From Desulfobulbus propionicus (GTDB lineage: Bacteria > Desulfobacterota > Desulfobulbia > Desulfobulbales > Desulfobulbaceae), in NCBI GenBank assembly GCA_002747135.1, contig PDTE01000009.1:1-33155 (forward strand): a stretch of 33,155 bases of DNA, written 5' to 3'. Numbering within the stretch: the first letter of the stretch is position 1; each line of letters opens with the position of its first letter. The notes below the pieces were generated by a model. The model worked only from the letters and a program-made list of their open reading frames with translations, was not told where the DNA came from and did not search any database. Positions 26,420 to 33,155 of the stretch are shown piece by piece. The position numbers and the translations under genes are program-made.

Positions 26420-27076
26420 GTGAACAGACAGCTTGCACCTTTCGAACAATTTTTGGACTTTGCCAGAGCTGAAGGTGCAAGTGCTGCTGCGCTCCTTGAT
26501 CCGAAGACGCTTGTTGTTGAAGAACGCTTTATTCATTATTGTCATACAGGCTGCCCCAGTTATGGTCTGGCGCCGAGCTGCCCCCCTCACACCATTAGGC
26601 CACGAACTTTTCGAAAAAAACTGAATATGTATCAGGCGGCGCTCGTGTTTAAGGTTGAAGCTATGTTGGCTGAGCTTAAGGGGGCTCGCCGCCGCCATTA
26701 TTCCCGCCTCATGCATACCCTTGCCGCCCGGATTGAAAAAAAAGGGAAACGCCATGGATTTTCACCAGTTATGGGGATTGGTGCTGGTTCCTGTAAGGAG
26801 CTTTTCTGCCTGGAGGCCGAAGGCTGTGTGGTCCTGGAGCAAAACCAGGCCTGTCCTTACCAGGAGCAGGCCCGTATCTCTCTTTCCGCTCTCGGTATCA
26901 ATGCCGGTCTGCTTTGTGAACAGGCAGGCTGGAAACTGACCTGGCAGGATGCCTCCTGCGGTGATGAGCAGACCATGGCAATCATGCTGGGTCTGGTCCT
27001 TATTGGCAGCAGCAGATGCGGTATCACCAGTCACAGGGTCTGTACTTCTCCGTTACTCGCTGCTTCTGACGTGTAA
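26420..27076 (+). CDS. DUF2284 cysteine-rich putative metal-binding protein
   Basis: This 218-aa product has the family's cysteine pattern: CHTGCPSYGLAPSCPPH (C41/C45/C54), GAGSCKELFC and QACPYQEQAR, suggesting a bound metal or Fe-S cluster. Relatives are uncharacterised and often found near methyltransferase or corrinoid genes; none is here. GTG 26420 is the called start, without a clear ribosome site. The family homology ends near GLVLIG; the last 18 or so residues (CGITSHRVCTSPLLAASDV) are encoded by the inverted B repeat B4, which also supplies the stop TAA. The gene is flanked by oppositely oriented B copies. Confidence 0.8.
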   Translation: MNRQLAPFEQFLDFARAEGASAAALLDPKTLVVEERFIHYCHTGCPSYGLAPSCPPHTIRPRTFRKKLNMYQAALVFKVEAMLAELKGARRRHYSRLMHTLAARIEKKGKRHGFSPVMGIGAGSCKELFCLEAEGCVVLEQNQACPYQEQARISLSALGINAGLLCEQAGWKLTWQDASCGDEQTMAIMLGLVLIGSSRCGITSHRVCTSPLLAASDV

Positions 27077-27366
27077 CCAGTGTTATGTCAACGCTGAAAT
27101 GTCAGGATATTGCGCCGGATTTTTCTTGTTCTTATGCAGCCTTGTCCTGCGTTGCATAGTAGTGCTATGTGACCCAGGGCAAGGCTGTATAAGGGCTGAA
27201 AAAGACAAGCAGGATACGACAGAGCAGCGTTGACAGGACACTCGTCAGGGGTACAACAGAAGAGGGCAGGCACTCTTTCAAGCAGGTAAGCAAGCGAAGT
27301 GAGACTCTGTGAAGAGTGTGCGGGAAAGAGTGACCGGGCAAAGATGAAGGGGCCGTGATCAGGTAC
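27026..27366 (-). repeat. Palindromic repeat, family B (copy B4, split by MITE C1)
   Basis: On the minus strand the B start is at 27366 (CGTACCTGATCACGG), running to 27243. It continues after the C insertion from 27078 to 27026 (GAAGTACAGACCCTGTGACT). Together with C1 it fills the 301-base gap between the DUF2284 gene and the AlgJ-like gene; no gene is seen there. Confidence 0.75.
27079..27242 (+). mobile_element. MITE-like element, family C (copy C1)
   Basis: The ends AGTGTTATGTCAACGCTG and CAGCGTTGACAGGACACT are inverted repeats. The interior is itself a long imperfect palindrome (CTTATGCAGCCTTG pairing with CAAGGCTGTATAAG, and GCATAG-TAGTG-CTATG at the tip). It is inserted in repeat B4. 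There is no coding capacity; small reading frames in it are repeat artefacts. Confidence 0.8.
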
Positions 27367-27377
27367 GATGCAGTTTG

Positions 27378-28562
27378 TTACGGGGTATGCGTTGGATGAC
27401 TTTCAGAATGGAGAAAATCAAAAGCGTGTCGCTCCACAGTCATTTCCATAACGATATCAGGTTTCCAAAAGCGTATAATTTCTTCGATATTTTTTTGATT
27501 ATACCTTTTCCATAGATAAATAACTTCCTTAAAATTTTCAGAGAAGAAAATTTCTACATGAGCAAAAAAGGAATCCCGAAAAACAACAGCCCGCAATTGT
27601 TTCCCCTCGCATATGCTGCTAAATGATGGCGTGAGTGAAGAACGTTTAACCTCAGAGAGACCATATTTATCGATAGCATTTCTTTTGGAATATTGCAAAA
27701 ATGGCTTTAATACAGGGAGTTCTTCCGTTTTATTCTTTCCGCCAATCATATTAAGAAGATCCCCGCCATGACCAATATTTCCCCCGATAGCTATTTTGTC
27801 TTTATCAAATTTAAAATCATCCCTAAACGTCTCCTCTGGAAACCATTGGGATAGTCTTTCAATAATTTTCTGATAAGCAAAATATGCTCCTCTTCTGTTC
27901 CAATGTGTATCATTTTTAAAATACAATCGTCCCTCGTTTAATCTTGCATAAAGAGCAGTATGCAGATTGAGCATATAATCAGGAAATGATGGAGATAATC
28001 GTTGCTCAAGCTGCTCGAACCGCGTCACGCCTTTTAACTGCTCTCCATTTTTCATGATATATTGAGGGTAGAGAGACTGCTTGTTTGGAGCAATAATATG
28101 GAGGTATCGTATTCCTTTCTGCCCAAGCCAACGCTGTCTTTGCTGAATTTCTTGTAACCACAAGCCAAGTTCTTTTTCACTTAGAGGAGTGTGTCCAAAA
28201 AAGTCATCAATCAGGCCAAAATCATCATAAAAGAGCCAGCCGTCCAGACCTTCAATAACCTTTGATGTAATGACTTTATTAAATCTTTTTTTTAATTCAC
28301 GTTGGTATCTGTGAATAAAGAAATGACGAAATCCAAAATGGTCCTGAAGGTATTCATTTACAGACAAAAAATAAGCGGGAATTTGTGGTATGGATTCGGG
28401 AAAAAGTGGCAGCGTAGCCAGACTTCTTTTTTCCGCCCGGGACCATTTCTCTTTTTCGGAAAAAAACATAACCAGGGAAGGAGAAAATATCAGGCTGCAA
28501 AAGAGTATGATGGTAAAGATATTGAAGTATCTCTGTATTTGCATAGGCTCAAATTTCAACAT
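27378..28562 (-). CDS. AlgJ/AlgX-like polysaccharide O-acetylation protein (SGNH-type)
   Basis: This 394-aa product has an N-terminal membrane/signal anchor (FNIFTIILFCSLIFSPSLV) and then an exported AlgJ/AlgX/DHHW-like hydrolase domain. It contains LHIIAPNKQSLYPQY, the Asp-His motif DTHWNRRGA (about 217-225) and a C-terminal VVFRDSFFAH that supplies the likely catalytic Ser. It would transfer acetyl groups to a cell-surface polysaccharide, receiving them from the AlgI-like partner. Start ATG 28562 lies one base after the partner's stop (TAATATG), indicating coupling; ATG 28607 would overlap it. Codon use is AT-richer than the surroundings. The polysaccharide is unknown, so alginate is not implied. 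Confidence 0.82.
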   Translation of the reverse strand: MLKFEPMQIQRYFNIFTIILFCSLIFSPSLVMFFSEKEKWSRAEKRSLATLPLFPESIPQIPAYFLSVNEYLQDHFGFRHFFIHRYQRELKKRFNKVITSKVIEGLDGWLFYDDFGLIDDFFGHTPLSEKELGLWLQEIQQRQRWLGQKGIRYLHIIAPNKQSLYPQYIMKNGEQLKGVTRFEQLEQRLSPSFPDYMLNLHTALYARLNEGRLYFKNDTHWNRRGAYFAYQKIIERLSQWFPEETFRDDFKFDKDKIAIGGNIGHGGDLLNMIGGKNKTEELPVLKPFLQYSKRNAIDKYGLSEVKRSSLTPSFSSICEGKQLRAVVFRDSFFAHVEIFFSENFKEVIYLWKRYNQKNIEEIIRFWKPDIVMEMTVERHAFDFLHSESHPTHTP

Positions 28563-28563
28563 A

Positions 28564-30012
28564 TTAAAACCTGAAATAGATAAAAGGATTATATGCATCA
28601 GCTGCAAGGCTTATCACAGAAAAATATCCTAAAGCTAACAAGGTACAGAGACGGATAATCTCAAAAAGGCCCAGGTGAAGAATAGTTAACTGGTTTGAAG
28701 TATGCCTTTGCCAGTTAAAATAGCACCTTTTCAAAAACGGGATAACAGGAGAGGAAAGAACAACAGCCGCTGACAATTCCGATATGAGTTTTTTATCAAG
28801 ATAAAAGTTTATAAGACCCTTGTCATAAAAACCATCAGTATTAAACATGGCAGAGAGGTAGTAAAGGCTGTTTGTCATTGTTTCACTCTTGAATAATACC
28901 CAGCCAATAATAACAATCATTAAAGTAGTACAGTGTCTAAAAGGATTCCATAATTTTTCCAGAAACTCGCCGACAAAAGTTCTTTCCAAAATCAGAAAAA
29001 AACCATGATATAATCCCCAGCAGATAAAGGTCCAGCTGGCCCCATGCCAAAGTCCGCAAAGGATGAAAACAACAAGCAGATTCCTCCCTGTTTTCCAGGC
29101 ACCATTTCTGCTGCCGCCAAGAGGGATATACAGATAGTCTCGAAACCATAAGGAAAGAGAGATGTGCCATCTTCTCCAGAACTCTCGAATCGATTTTGAG
29201 ATATAAGGATAGTTAAAATTTATCGGGAAGTGAAAACCAAACATACGGCCTAAACCGATCGCCATATCTGTGTAGCCGGAAAAATCGAAATAAATTTGTA
29301 AGGTAAAACAGATCGCACCCAACCAGGCCACAGAGCCATTGAGTCCCGCCACTGGTAGAGCAAAAACAGTGTCTGCGACCAGGGCAAGAGGATTGGCCAG
29401 CAAGACCTTTTTACTCAGGCCATAGATAAAGAGGCGGATACCATCTGCGACATTATCAGCACAGAATTTTCTTGCAAAAATTGCGGAAGCAATGTCCCGA
29501 TACCTCACAATCGGGCCTGCAATCAACTGCGGAAATAAAGATATATAGAGAGCGAGGTTAATTATGCTCTTTTGAGGTCTCGCTTCCTCACGATAAATAT
29601 CAATAAGGTAGGAAACAGCCTGAAAAGTAAAAAAAGAGATCCCGAGGGGAAGATGAAATGCCTGTATTTTAATAAGAGGGAGATGAATGCTGCCGAGAAG
29701 CAGGTTTATATTTTCTGCAAGAAAAGATGTGTATTTAAACACTCCCAATATCGAAAAGTTGATAATAATGGCTGTGGCGAGAATAAATCGTGCGTTTTTC
29801 CTGAGCCTTCCTTTACTGACCATTAATCTGCCGCAGACAAAATTTGTGATAATTGAAAGCAGCATCACAAGCAAACAGGCACCTTCACCCCAAAAATAAA
29901 AAAACAGGCTTACAGCAAGTAAGACGCAATTTCTCCATTCTTTGAAAAAGTAATAGAGCAGCAGAACTGCTGGCAAAAAGAAAAAAAGAAATGTGATTGA
30001 AGAAAAGACCAT
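28564..30012 (-). CDS. AlgI-like MBOAT O-acyltransferase
   Basis: This 482-aa multi-pass membrane protein of the MBOAT family moves acetyl groups across the inner membrane for polysaccharide O-acetylation. Motifs are MVFSSITFLFFFLP at the start, NYPYISKSIREFWRRWHISL (about 265-284), YIPLGGSRNG and FILCGLWHGASWTF with the family's conserved His near residue 323. It is coupled to the AlgJ-like gene downstream. GC is low and the ribosome site is poor. C elements lie on both sides of the pair, consistent with acquisition by transfer. Confidence 0.93.
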   Translation of the reverse strand: MVFSSITFLFFFLPAVLLLYYFFKEWRNCVLLAVSLFFYFWGEGACLLVMLLSIITNFVCGRLMVSKGRLRKNARFILATAIIINFSILGVFKYTSFLAENINLLLGSIHLPLIKIQAFHLPLGISFFTFQAVSYLIDIYREEARPQKSIINLALYISLFPQLIAGPIVRYRDIASAIFARKFCADNVADGIRLFIYGLSKKVLLANPLALVADTVFALPVAGLNGSVAWLGAICFTLQIYFDFSGYTDMAIGLGRMFGFHFPINFNYPYISKSIREFWRRWHISLSLWFRDYLYIPLGGSRNGAWKTGRNLLVVFILCGLWHGASWTFICWGLYHGFFLILERTFVGEFLEKLWNPFRHCTTLMIVIIGWVLFKSETMTNSLYYLSAMFNTDGFYDKGLINFYLDKKLISELSAAVVLSSPVIPFLKRCYFNWQRHTSNQLTILHLGLFEIIRLCTLLALGYFSVISLAADAYNPFIYFRF

Positions 30013-30044
30013 GTATCAAGATTAAAGGATGATAAGAACCTAGC

Positions 30045-30172
30045 GTCCTGTCAACGCTGAAATGTCAGTATATTGCGCCGGATTTTTCTTGTTCTTATGC
30101 AGCCTTGTCCTGTGTTGCATAGTAGTGCTATGTGACCCAGGGCAAGGCTGCATAAGGGCTGAAAAAGACAAG
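30045..30172 (+). mobile_element. MITE-like element, family C (copy C2, 3' truncated)
   Basis: This runs from GTCCTGTCAACGCTGAAATG through the central palindrome to AAAAAGACAAGG and lacks about 36 bases of the right end seen in C1 and C3. It lies upstream of the AlgI-like gene. Confidence 0.8.
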
Positions 30173-30233
30173 GTATAGATCGCTCTGGTTTCATTTACAT
30201 AACGGAGAGGTGCAGACTCCGTGATTGGTTATT
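30173..30233 (+). repeat. Mosaic of A and B repeat fragments
   Basis: CTCTGGTTTCATTTAC matches the family A extension and is joined to AGGTGCAGACTCCGTGATTG, the tail of family B. It abuts truncated C2 and reaches into the last codons of the transporter gene. Confidence 0.5.
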
Positions 30234-31806
30234 TTAAATCAGGCCGCGCTACAAATACCGGTATACTGGAGGTTTCCATTACACCTGTGGCGGTAGAGCC
30301 CAGAATAATGTCGCTGATATCCCTGTGTCCATGGGTTCCCATGACTACCAGATCAAAACCGCCGCTTTGGGCCTGATTGACAATCTCTTCCACAGGATCC
30401 CCAATGGAAATGATTACCCGGTCTTCTGACAAAGGACAATTGGGAATCTGCTCCAGCACTTTTTCAGATACAGTGCGTATTCTTTCTTTTAAACGCTTCT
30501 CTGCTGCCTTTACATCTGCCTGGTTAAAGGTCTGCTGGCTCTGGTCATCAGCCCTTGCTGTCAAATCTACCCCGGCCTGAACAGAGAATTCAGCCAGTGT
30601 GTCTGGCACCACATGGATAACCCAGACATCCGCTTTGTATTGATTGCCAATGCTGCAGGCATATTGAGCCGCATATTTGGCTGTATCTGACATGTCTGTT
30701 GCAAAAAGAATTTTGGAAAATCCTGCCTGGATAAAACTTTCTCCTGCCCCCTCTTCGTTTTCGTCACCCTGCATCTGTCCAGGCTCTTTTGGGTCAGACT
30801 CTGTTTTTACTCGTTTTCCATCACCTGCTGGTTGAGTACCCGTTTCTGGTGATCCGAAAATTTTGTCTGTAAATTTCACATACCAGGCAGCTGCCTGCAC
30901 CTGGATTATATAGGCCACGGCCACCACAAGGGCAGCACTGGCTCCTTCCTTGCCAAAGGCATTAATGGCAATGGCAAGAGCAATGGAGAGGTTACGCATC
31001 ACAGAACCGTAAACAAGAGCGATTGCATCTCCCCTGGGAAGGAAGAATTTTCCCACCAGGCTGCTAAGGATAAAATTAAAGATATAAATAATGGTCAGGG
31101 GTGCCAGAATATAAAGCAGCATGCCAGGGGCTGCGGCAATGGCTTTGGCTTTAAGGGCCATGGCAATAAAGACAATACCAATTACGCCTGAAGTGGATAA
31201 GGGCGGGAATTTTGGGGCTACACTCTGTTTAAATTTTTGGGGACCATGCTTTCTCACCAGATAACGGCGGGTAAGAAAACCTGCCAGCATGGGGATAAAA
31301 ACGATGAGGACAATCTGCTTGAACACCCCGCCCATATTAATTTCAATGGTAGTGCCCATGAGAAACTGAACATAAAAAGGGGTCGCTATGGAGCCAAGGG
31401 TCAGGCCTATAACTGTCATCTTAACTGCAGCTTCAAGGTTTCCCCCGGCAAATCCGGTCCAGGAGATGGTCATGCCCGAGGTGGGCACAAGCCCCGCCAG
31501 AAGAAGCCCCAGTGCCATATAAGGATTGTCTTTGAAAAAAATAATACCAATACCAAAGGCCAGAAAGGGTACAATGGCAAAGTTGATCACCTGGGTCAGC
31601 ACCTGGGCTTTCAGATCTCCTCCTTCAAATACTTTCTGAATATTAAGGGTAACCATCATGGGATAGACCATGAGAAAGGTAAAAGGCACAATATACGCCT
31701 TGAGAAAGGCCGTATTGTTCAGGATGCCGAAAAGAAATCCTGCCAGCATCATCACAGGGATAGCAATGGTGAGGTTTTTAGTGATTATTCGCAAAATTTT
31801 CCTCAT
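30229..31806 (-). CDS. BASS/ACR3-like transporter fused to a UspA domain
   Basis: This 525-aa product combines a ten-helix bile acid:sodium symporter/ACR3-type transporter (about 1-325) with a charged linker (about 326-365) and a universal stress protein domain (about 366-525). The Usp part starts FSKILFATDMSDTAKYAAQY and has the ATP-binding motif GTHGHRDISDIILGS, which fits G-2x-G-9x-G-S. The transporter half reads LVPTSGMTISWTGFAGGN where true ACR3 arsenite pumps have an essential Cys, so arsenite export is unlikely; the substrate is unknown. AGGAG stands 8 bases before the ATG. The Usp domain may gate transport by nucleotide binding, which is inference. Confidence 0.88.
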   Translation of the reverse strand: MRKILRIITKNLTIAIPVMMLAGFLFGILNNTAFLKAYIVPFTFLMVYPMMVTLNIQKVFEGGDLKAQVLTQVINFAIVPFLAFGIGIIFFKDNPYMALGLLLAGLVPTSGMTISWTGFAGGNLEAAVKMTVIGLTLGSIATPFYVQFLMGTTIEINMGGVFKQIVLIVFIPMLAGFLTRRYLVRKHGPQKFKQSVAPKFPPLSTSGVIGIVFIAMALKAKAIAAAPGMLLYILAPLTIIYIFNFILSSLVGKFFLPRGDAIALVYGSVMRNLSIALAIAINAFGKEGASAALVVAVAYIIQVQAAAWYVKFTDKIFGSPETGTQPAGDGKRVKTESDPKEPGQMQGDENEEGAGESFIQAGFSKILFATDMSDTAKYAAQYACSIGNQYKADVWVIHVVPDTLAEFSVQAGVDLTARADDQSQQTFNQADVKAAEKRLKERIRTVSEKVLEQIPNCPLSEDRVIISIGDPVEEIVNQAQSGGFDLVVMGTHGHRDISDIILGSTATGVMETSSIPVFVARPDLK

Positions 31807-31842
31807 GTTTGCTGTCTCCTCTCTTGTAATGAAATTGAAAAC

Positions 31843-32114
31843 GTAACTACTTTCAGCCCGCCCAGATTTGGATAAGCGTGATTAAGGGCACTCGTGTCCT
31901 GTCAACGCTGAAATGTCAGTATCTTGCGCCGGATTTTTCTTGTCCTTATGGAGTCTTGTCCTGCGTTGCATAGTAGTGCTATGTGACCCAGGGCAAGGCT
32001 GCATAAGGGCTGAAAAAGACAGGCAGGATACGGCAGAGCAGCGTTGATATGACACGAGTACCTCCATGCGGCAGGTCGTGATCGCCCGAAGACGGGTGAG
32101 CTGGGAGCAGTTAC
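31843..32114 (+). repeat. Palindromic repeat, family A (copy A10, split by MITE C3)
   Basis: The left part GTAACTACTTTCAGCCCGCC and the right part CCTCCATGCGGCAGGTCGTG to GGGAGCAGTTAC flank the C3 insertion. Removing C3 restores a recognisable family A core. It lies upstream of the transporter gene. Confidence 0.75.
31890..32059 (+). mobile_element. MITE-like element, family C (copy C3, complete)
   Basis: The ends ACTCGTGTCCTGTCAACGCTG and CAGCGTTGATATGACACGAGT are inverted, imperfect in three central bases. The body matches C1 and C2. It is inserted in repeat A10. Confidence 0.8.
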
Positions 32115-32175
32115 CAAAATACATATTTCCCTTATTCTCTATTGTCAACATTTAAGGTCAGAAACAAGGGTGCCC

Positions 32176-32262
32176 GTAACCAATCACGGGGCCTGTACTT
32201 TAAGTGTTATTCTCTGGTTCTGACGAGTGCCTGGTCACGGGTGCAGCAGAATTGGGCAGGCA
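32176..32262 (-). repeat. Palindromic repeat, family B (copy B6, partial)
   Basis: Plus-strand GTAACCAATCACGGGGCCTG, then AAGTGTTATTCTC and CCTGGTCACGGGTGCAGCAG, are the reverse of the B tail and inner terminus. The remaining part is missing. Confidence 0.65.
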
Positions 32263-32274
32263 CAGGAGGTCGTC

Positions 32275-32364
32275 ATGACAGTAGAAAAACACCCCATATT
32301 TCCGCATATGATTCGCATTGTGCCGGAACAGTTCAGTTGGTTGGATCACCGTCTGGTCCCGTAA
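32275..32364 (+). pseudogene. Truncated ORF with FSWLDHRLV motif (mobile-element passenger remnant)
   Basis: A perfect AGGAGG (32264-32269) lies 5 bases before ATG 32275. The 29-residue frame contains RIVPEQFSWLDHRLVP and then stops at a TAA. The motif resembles the N-terminus of a protein I associate with transposon or IS21-like loci in deltaproteobacteria, where the text continues after HRLV; here it breaks off at that point. The family call is from memory and tentative. Confidence 0.4.
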
Positions 32365-32458
32365 GTCACTGGGACATCTTACTTACTTATTGACAGAAGA
32401 TAAAGCATTTGTATAATCACGGGGTCGAAAAAAATAGATAAGGCGTCTACGGAATTTA

Positions 32459-32486
32459 TAAAGAGGGGTGACCTGTGAGTAGTTAC
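32459..32486 (+). repeat. Family A terminal fragment (copy A11)
   Basis: AAAGAGGGGTGACCTGTGAG followed by TAGTTAC matches the right end of family A (compare 11125-11141). It lies just before the IS110 remnant. Confidence 0.5.
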
Positions 32487-32515
32487 CCTTTTTTAAGCCA
32501 TATAAAGGGGCATTA

Positions 32516-32809
32516 GTGGCAATTGAAGCTGGCACTCACTCTTCGTGGATCAGCCGATTACTCTCCACTATGGGGTGTGATGTATTGGCAGGCAATCCCA
32601 GGAAATTGCGGGTGATCCGGGACAGCAACAAAAAATGTGACTGCCGTGATGCTGAAATGCTGGCTGGAATTGCCCGTTTTGATACCGACCTGCTCTATCC
32701 GGTAACTCATCGAGGGAAACAGGCCCGGCTGGATATGGAATTGCTTCAGGCTAGAGACATCCTGGTGATAAATAGAGTCAATGCGGGCATGACGCCCGCA
32801 ACCCAATAA
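32516..32809 (+). pseudogene. IS110-family transposase fragment
   Basis: The 97-residue frame matches the second half of the IS110 DEDD nuclease domain: AIEAGTHSSWISRLL, GNPRKLRVIRDSNKKCDCRD (normally K-S-D-x-x-D-A) and AEMLAGIARFD, then LLYPVTHRGKQA and LLQARDILV. The N-terminal first Asp region and the whole C-terminal half are missing, and the frame ends in unrelated AGMTPATQ. This is a dead remnant. Confidence 0.75.
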
Positions 32810-32844
32810 TATATTCCAAATGAGCCGCATCTTTTGTATAATGA

Positions 32845-33057
32845 AAAATTCCGACAAGTATTTACAATGAACAGAATGTACTCCGTGTGGAAACAACCAT
32901 AAATGATCCAGGCAAATTTAAAGTATTTCGCCATAAACAGGGGCAGCCAGAGCATGAACCGAAACAACGCCTTACTATGCGAAAGGGAGCAGCAGATATT
33001 CCTCTGCGGGCTGCTGTATCGCAACAGGTGAACAATCGGTTTATGGATAATCTTGCG
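32845..33057 (+). pseudogene. Second mobile-element protein remnant (VETTINDP...KVFR family)
   Basis: The open frame reads NVLRVETTINDPGKFKVFRH, later LTMRKGAADIPLRAAVSQQV and NNRFMDNLA. This resembles a conserved central segment of a transposon-associated protein family I recall (RVETTIN...FKV, RKGVADL.RRA.VSQ...NRY.DALA). The start is preceded by stops and no family N-terminus is present. The frame runs on without a stop into the signal-peptide ORF at 33043. The family call is tentative. Confidence 0.45.
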
Positions 33058-33155
33058 AAGAAGTCGTCTGCAATACTGGTCTGGTTTATTTTTCTCTCAG
33101 CCGCATCCCTGGGTACATCTTTTGCCCAGTGTGCTCTTGTGCTCACTTCTCCTGC
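33043..33155 (+). CDS. Start of a secreted protein (partial, runs off the window)
   Basis: From ATG 33043 the 37 visible residues begin MDNLAKKSSAILVWFIFLSA and end just past a TSFA-Q cleavage-like site, a textbook Sec signal peptide: basic start, hydrophobic core, small-x-small end. AGGTG lies about 11 bases upstream, which is weak. The first five residues coincide with the preceding transposon-type frame, so the N-terminus may be recruited from the remnant. The product cannot be identified. Confidence 0.45.
   Translation, partial: MDNLAKKSSAILVWFIFLSAASLGTSFAQCALVLTSP

Noticed and set aside
27088..27273. Reading frames of 61-94 codons inside C elements and their edges
   Set aside because: They arise from the repeat body, recur wherever C occurs, and lack ribosome sites and protein-like features.
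31237..31875. 212-codon plus-strand frame opposite the transporter gene
   Set aside because: It is antisense to a well-supported membrane protein gene and has the low-complexity His/Lys/Gly composition typical of an antisense shadow.
320..32486. CRISPR array
   Set aside because: Repeats are dispersed, imperfect, over 100 bases and in both orientations, with no regular spacers or cas genes.

Overview
The window looks like a chromosomal segment of a Gram-negative anaerobe, most likely a Desulfobulbales-type member of the Desulfobacterota (the former Deltaproteobacteria that includes sulfate reducers and cable bacteria). The evidence is lipid A/Kdo synthesis (waaA), a selenocysteine pathway (selA), type IV pilus retraction (pilT), and an ORP/NifX–MinD–NifU iron-sulfur gene cluster of the kind found in sulfate reducers. 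The taxonomic placement is inference. No rRNA or tRNA gene lies inside the window, although the extreme left edge resembles the promoter and boxA leader of an rRNA operon running leftward out of view.

Layout: (1) 1-475, putative rRNA leader, then an intergenic palindromic repeat. (2) 489-5445 (+), selA, a translationally overlapping TPR protein, then pilT after a nested repeat. (3) 5461-10917 (-), comEC and waaA as a pair, a small DUF6726-like lipoprotein, and a secreted cyclophilin-FKBP double isomerase. (4) 11233-20417 (+), a possible 41-residue ORF, carA, carB, ftsH, folP and a serA-type dehydrogenase. (5) 21136-27076 (+), a DUF362 protein, then a tight seven-gene cluster (three NifX/ORP-type proteins, a degenerate receiver, two MinD-type ATPases with ferredoxin inserts, a NifU/IscU-type scaffold), then a DUF2284 metal-binding protein. 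(6) 27378-31806 (-), an AlgJ-like/AlgI-like polysaccharide O-acetylation pair of visibly lower GC, and a BASS/ACR3-like transporter fused to a UspA domain. (7) 31807-33155, a graveyard of repeat copies and broken transposon genes, ending in the start of a secreted protein that runs off the edge.

The most unusual feature is a dense set of intergenic palindromic elements. Family A (about 105-158 bp) and family B (about 182 bp) share a terminal motif close to GTAACTG(C/A)TCAC(A)GGGCA and occupy nearly every gene boundary. Family C (about 165 bp, GTGTCCTGTCAACGCTG-type inverted ends, whole-element palindrome) is a MITE-like element found inserted into both A and B. In two genes the repeat end supplies the stop codon. 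No transposase for any of them is intact in the window.

Functionally, the best candidate for a less-described system is 22286-26268. MinD/ParA-like ATPases with two [4Fe-4S] motifs, ORP-like cofactor carriers and a scaffold protein appear to form a metal-sulfur cluster assembly or delivery module, similar in parts to the Desulfovibrio orange-protein (ORP) operons but with a scaffold and a degenerate receiver added.
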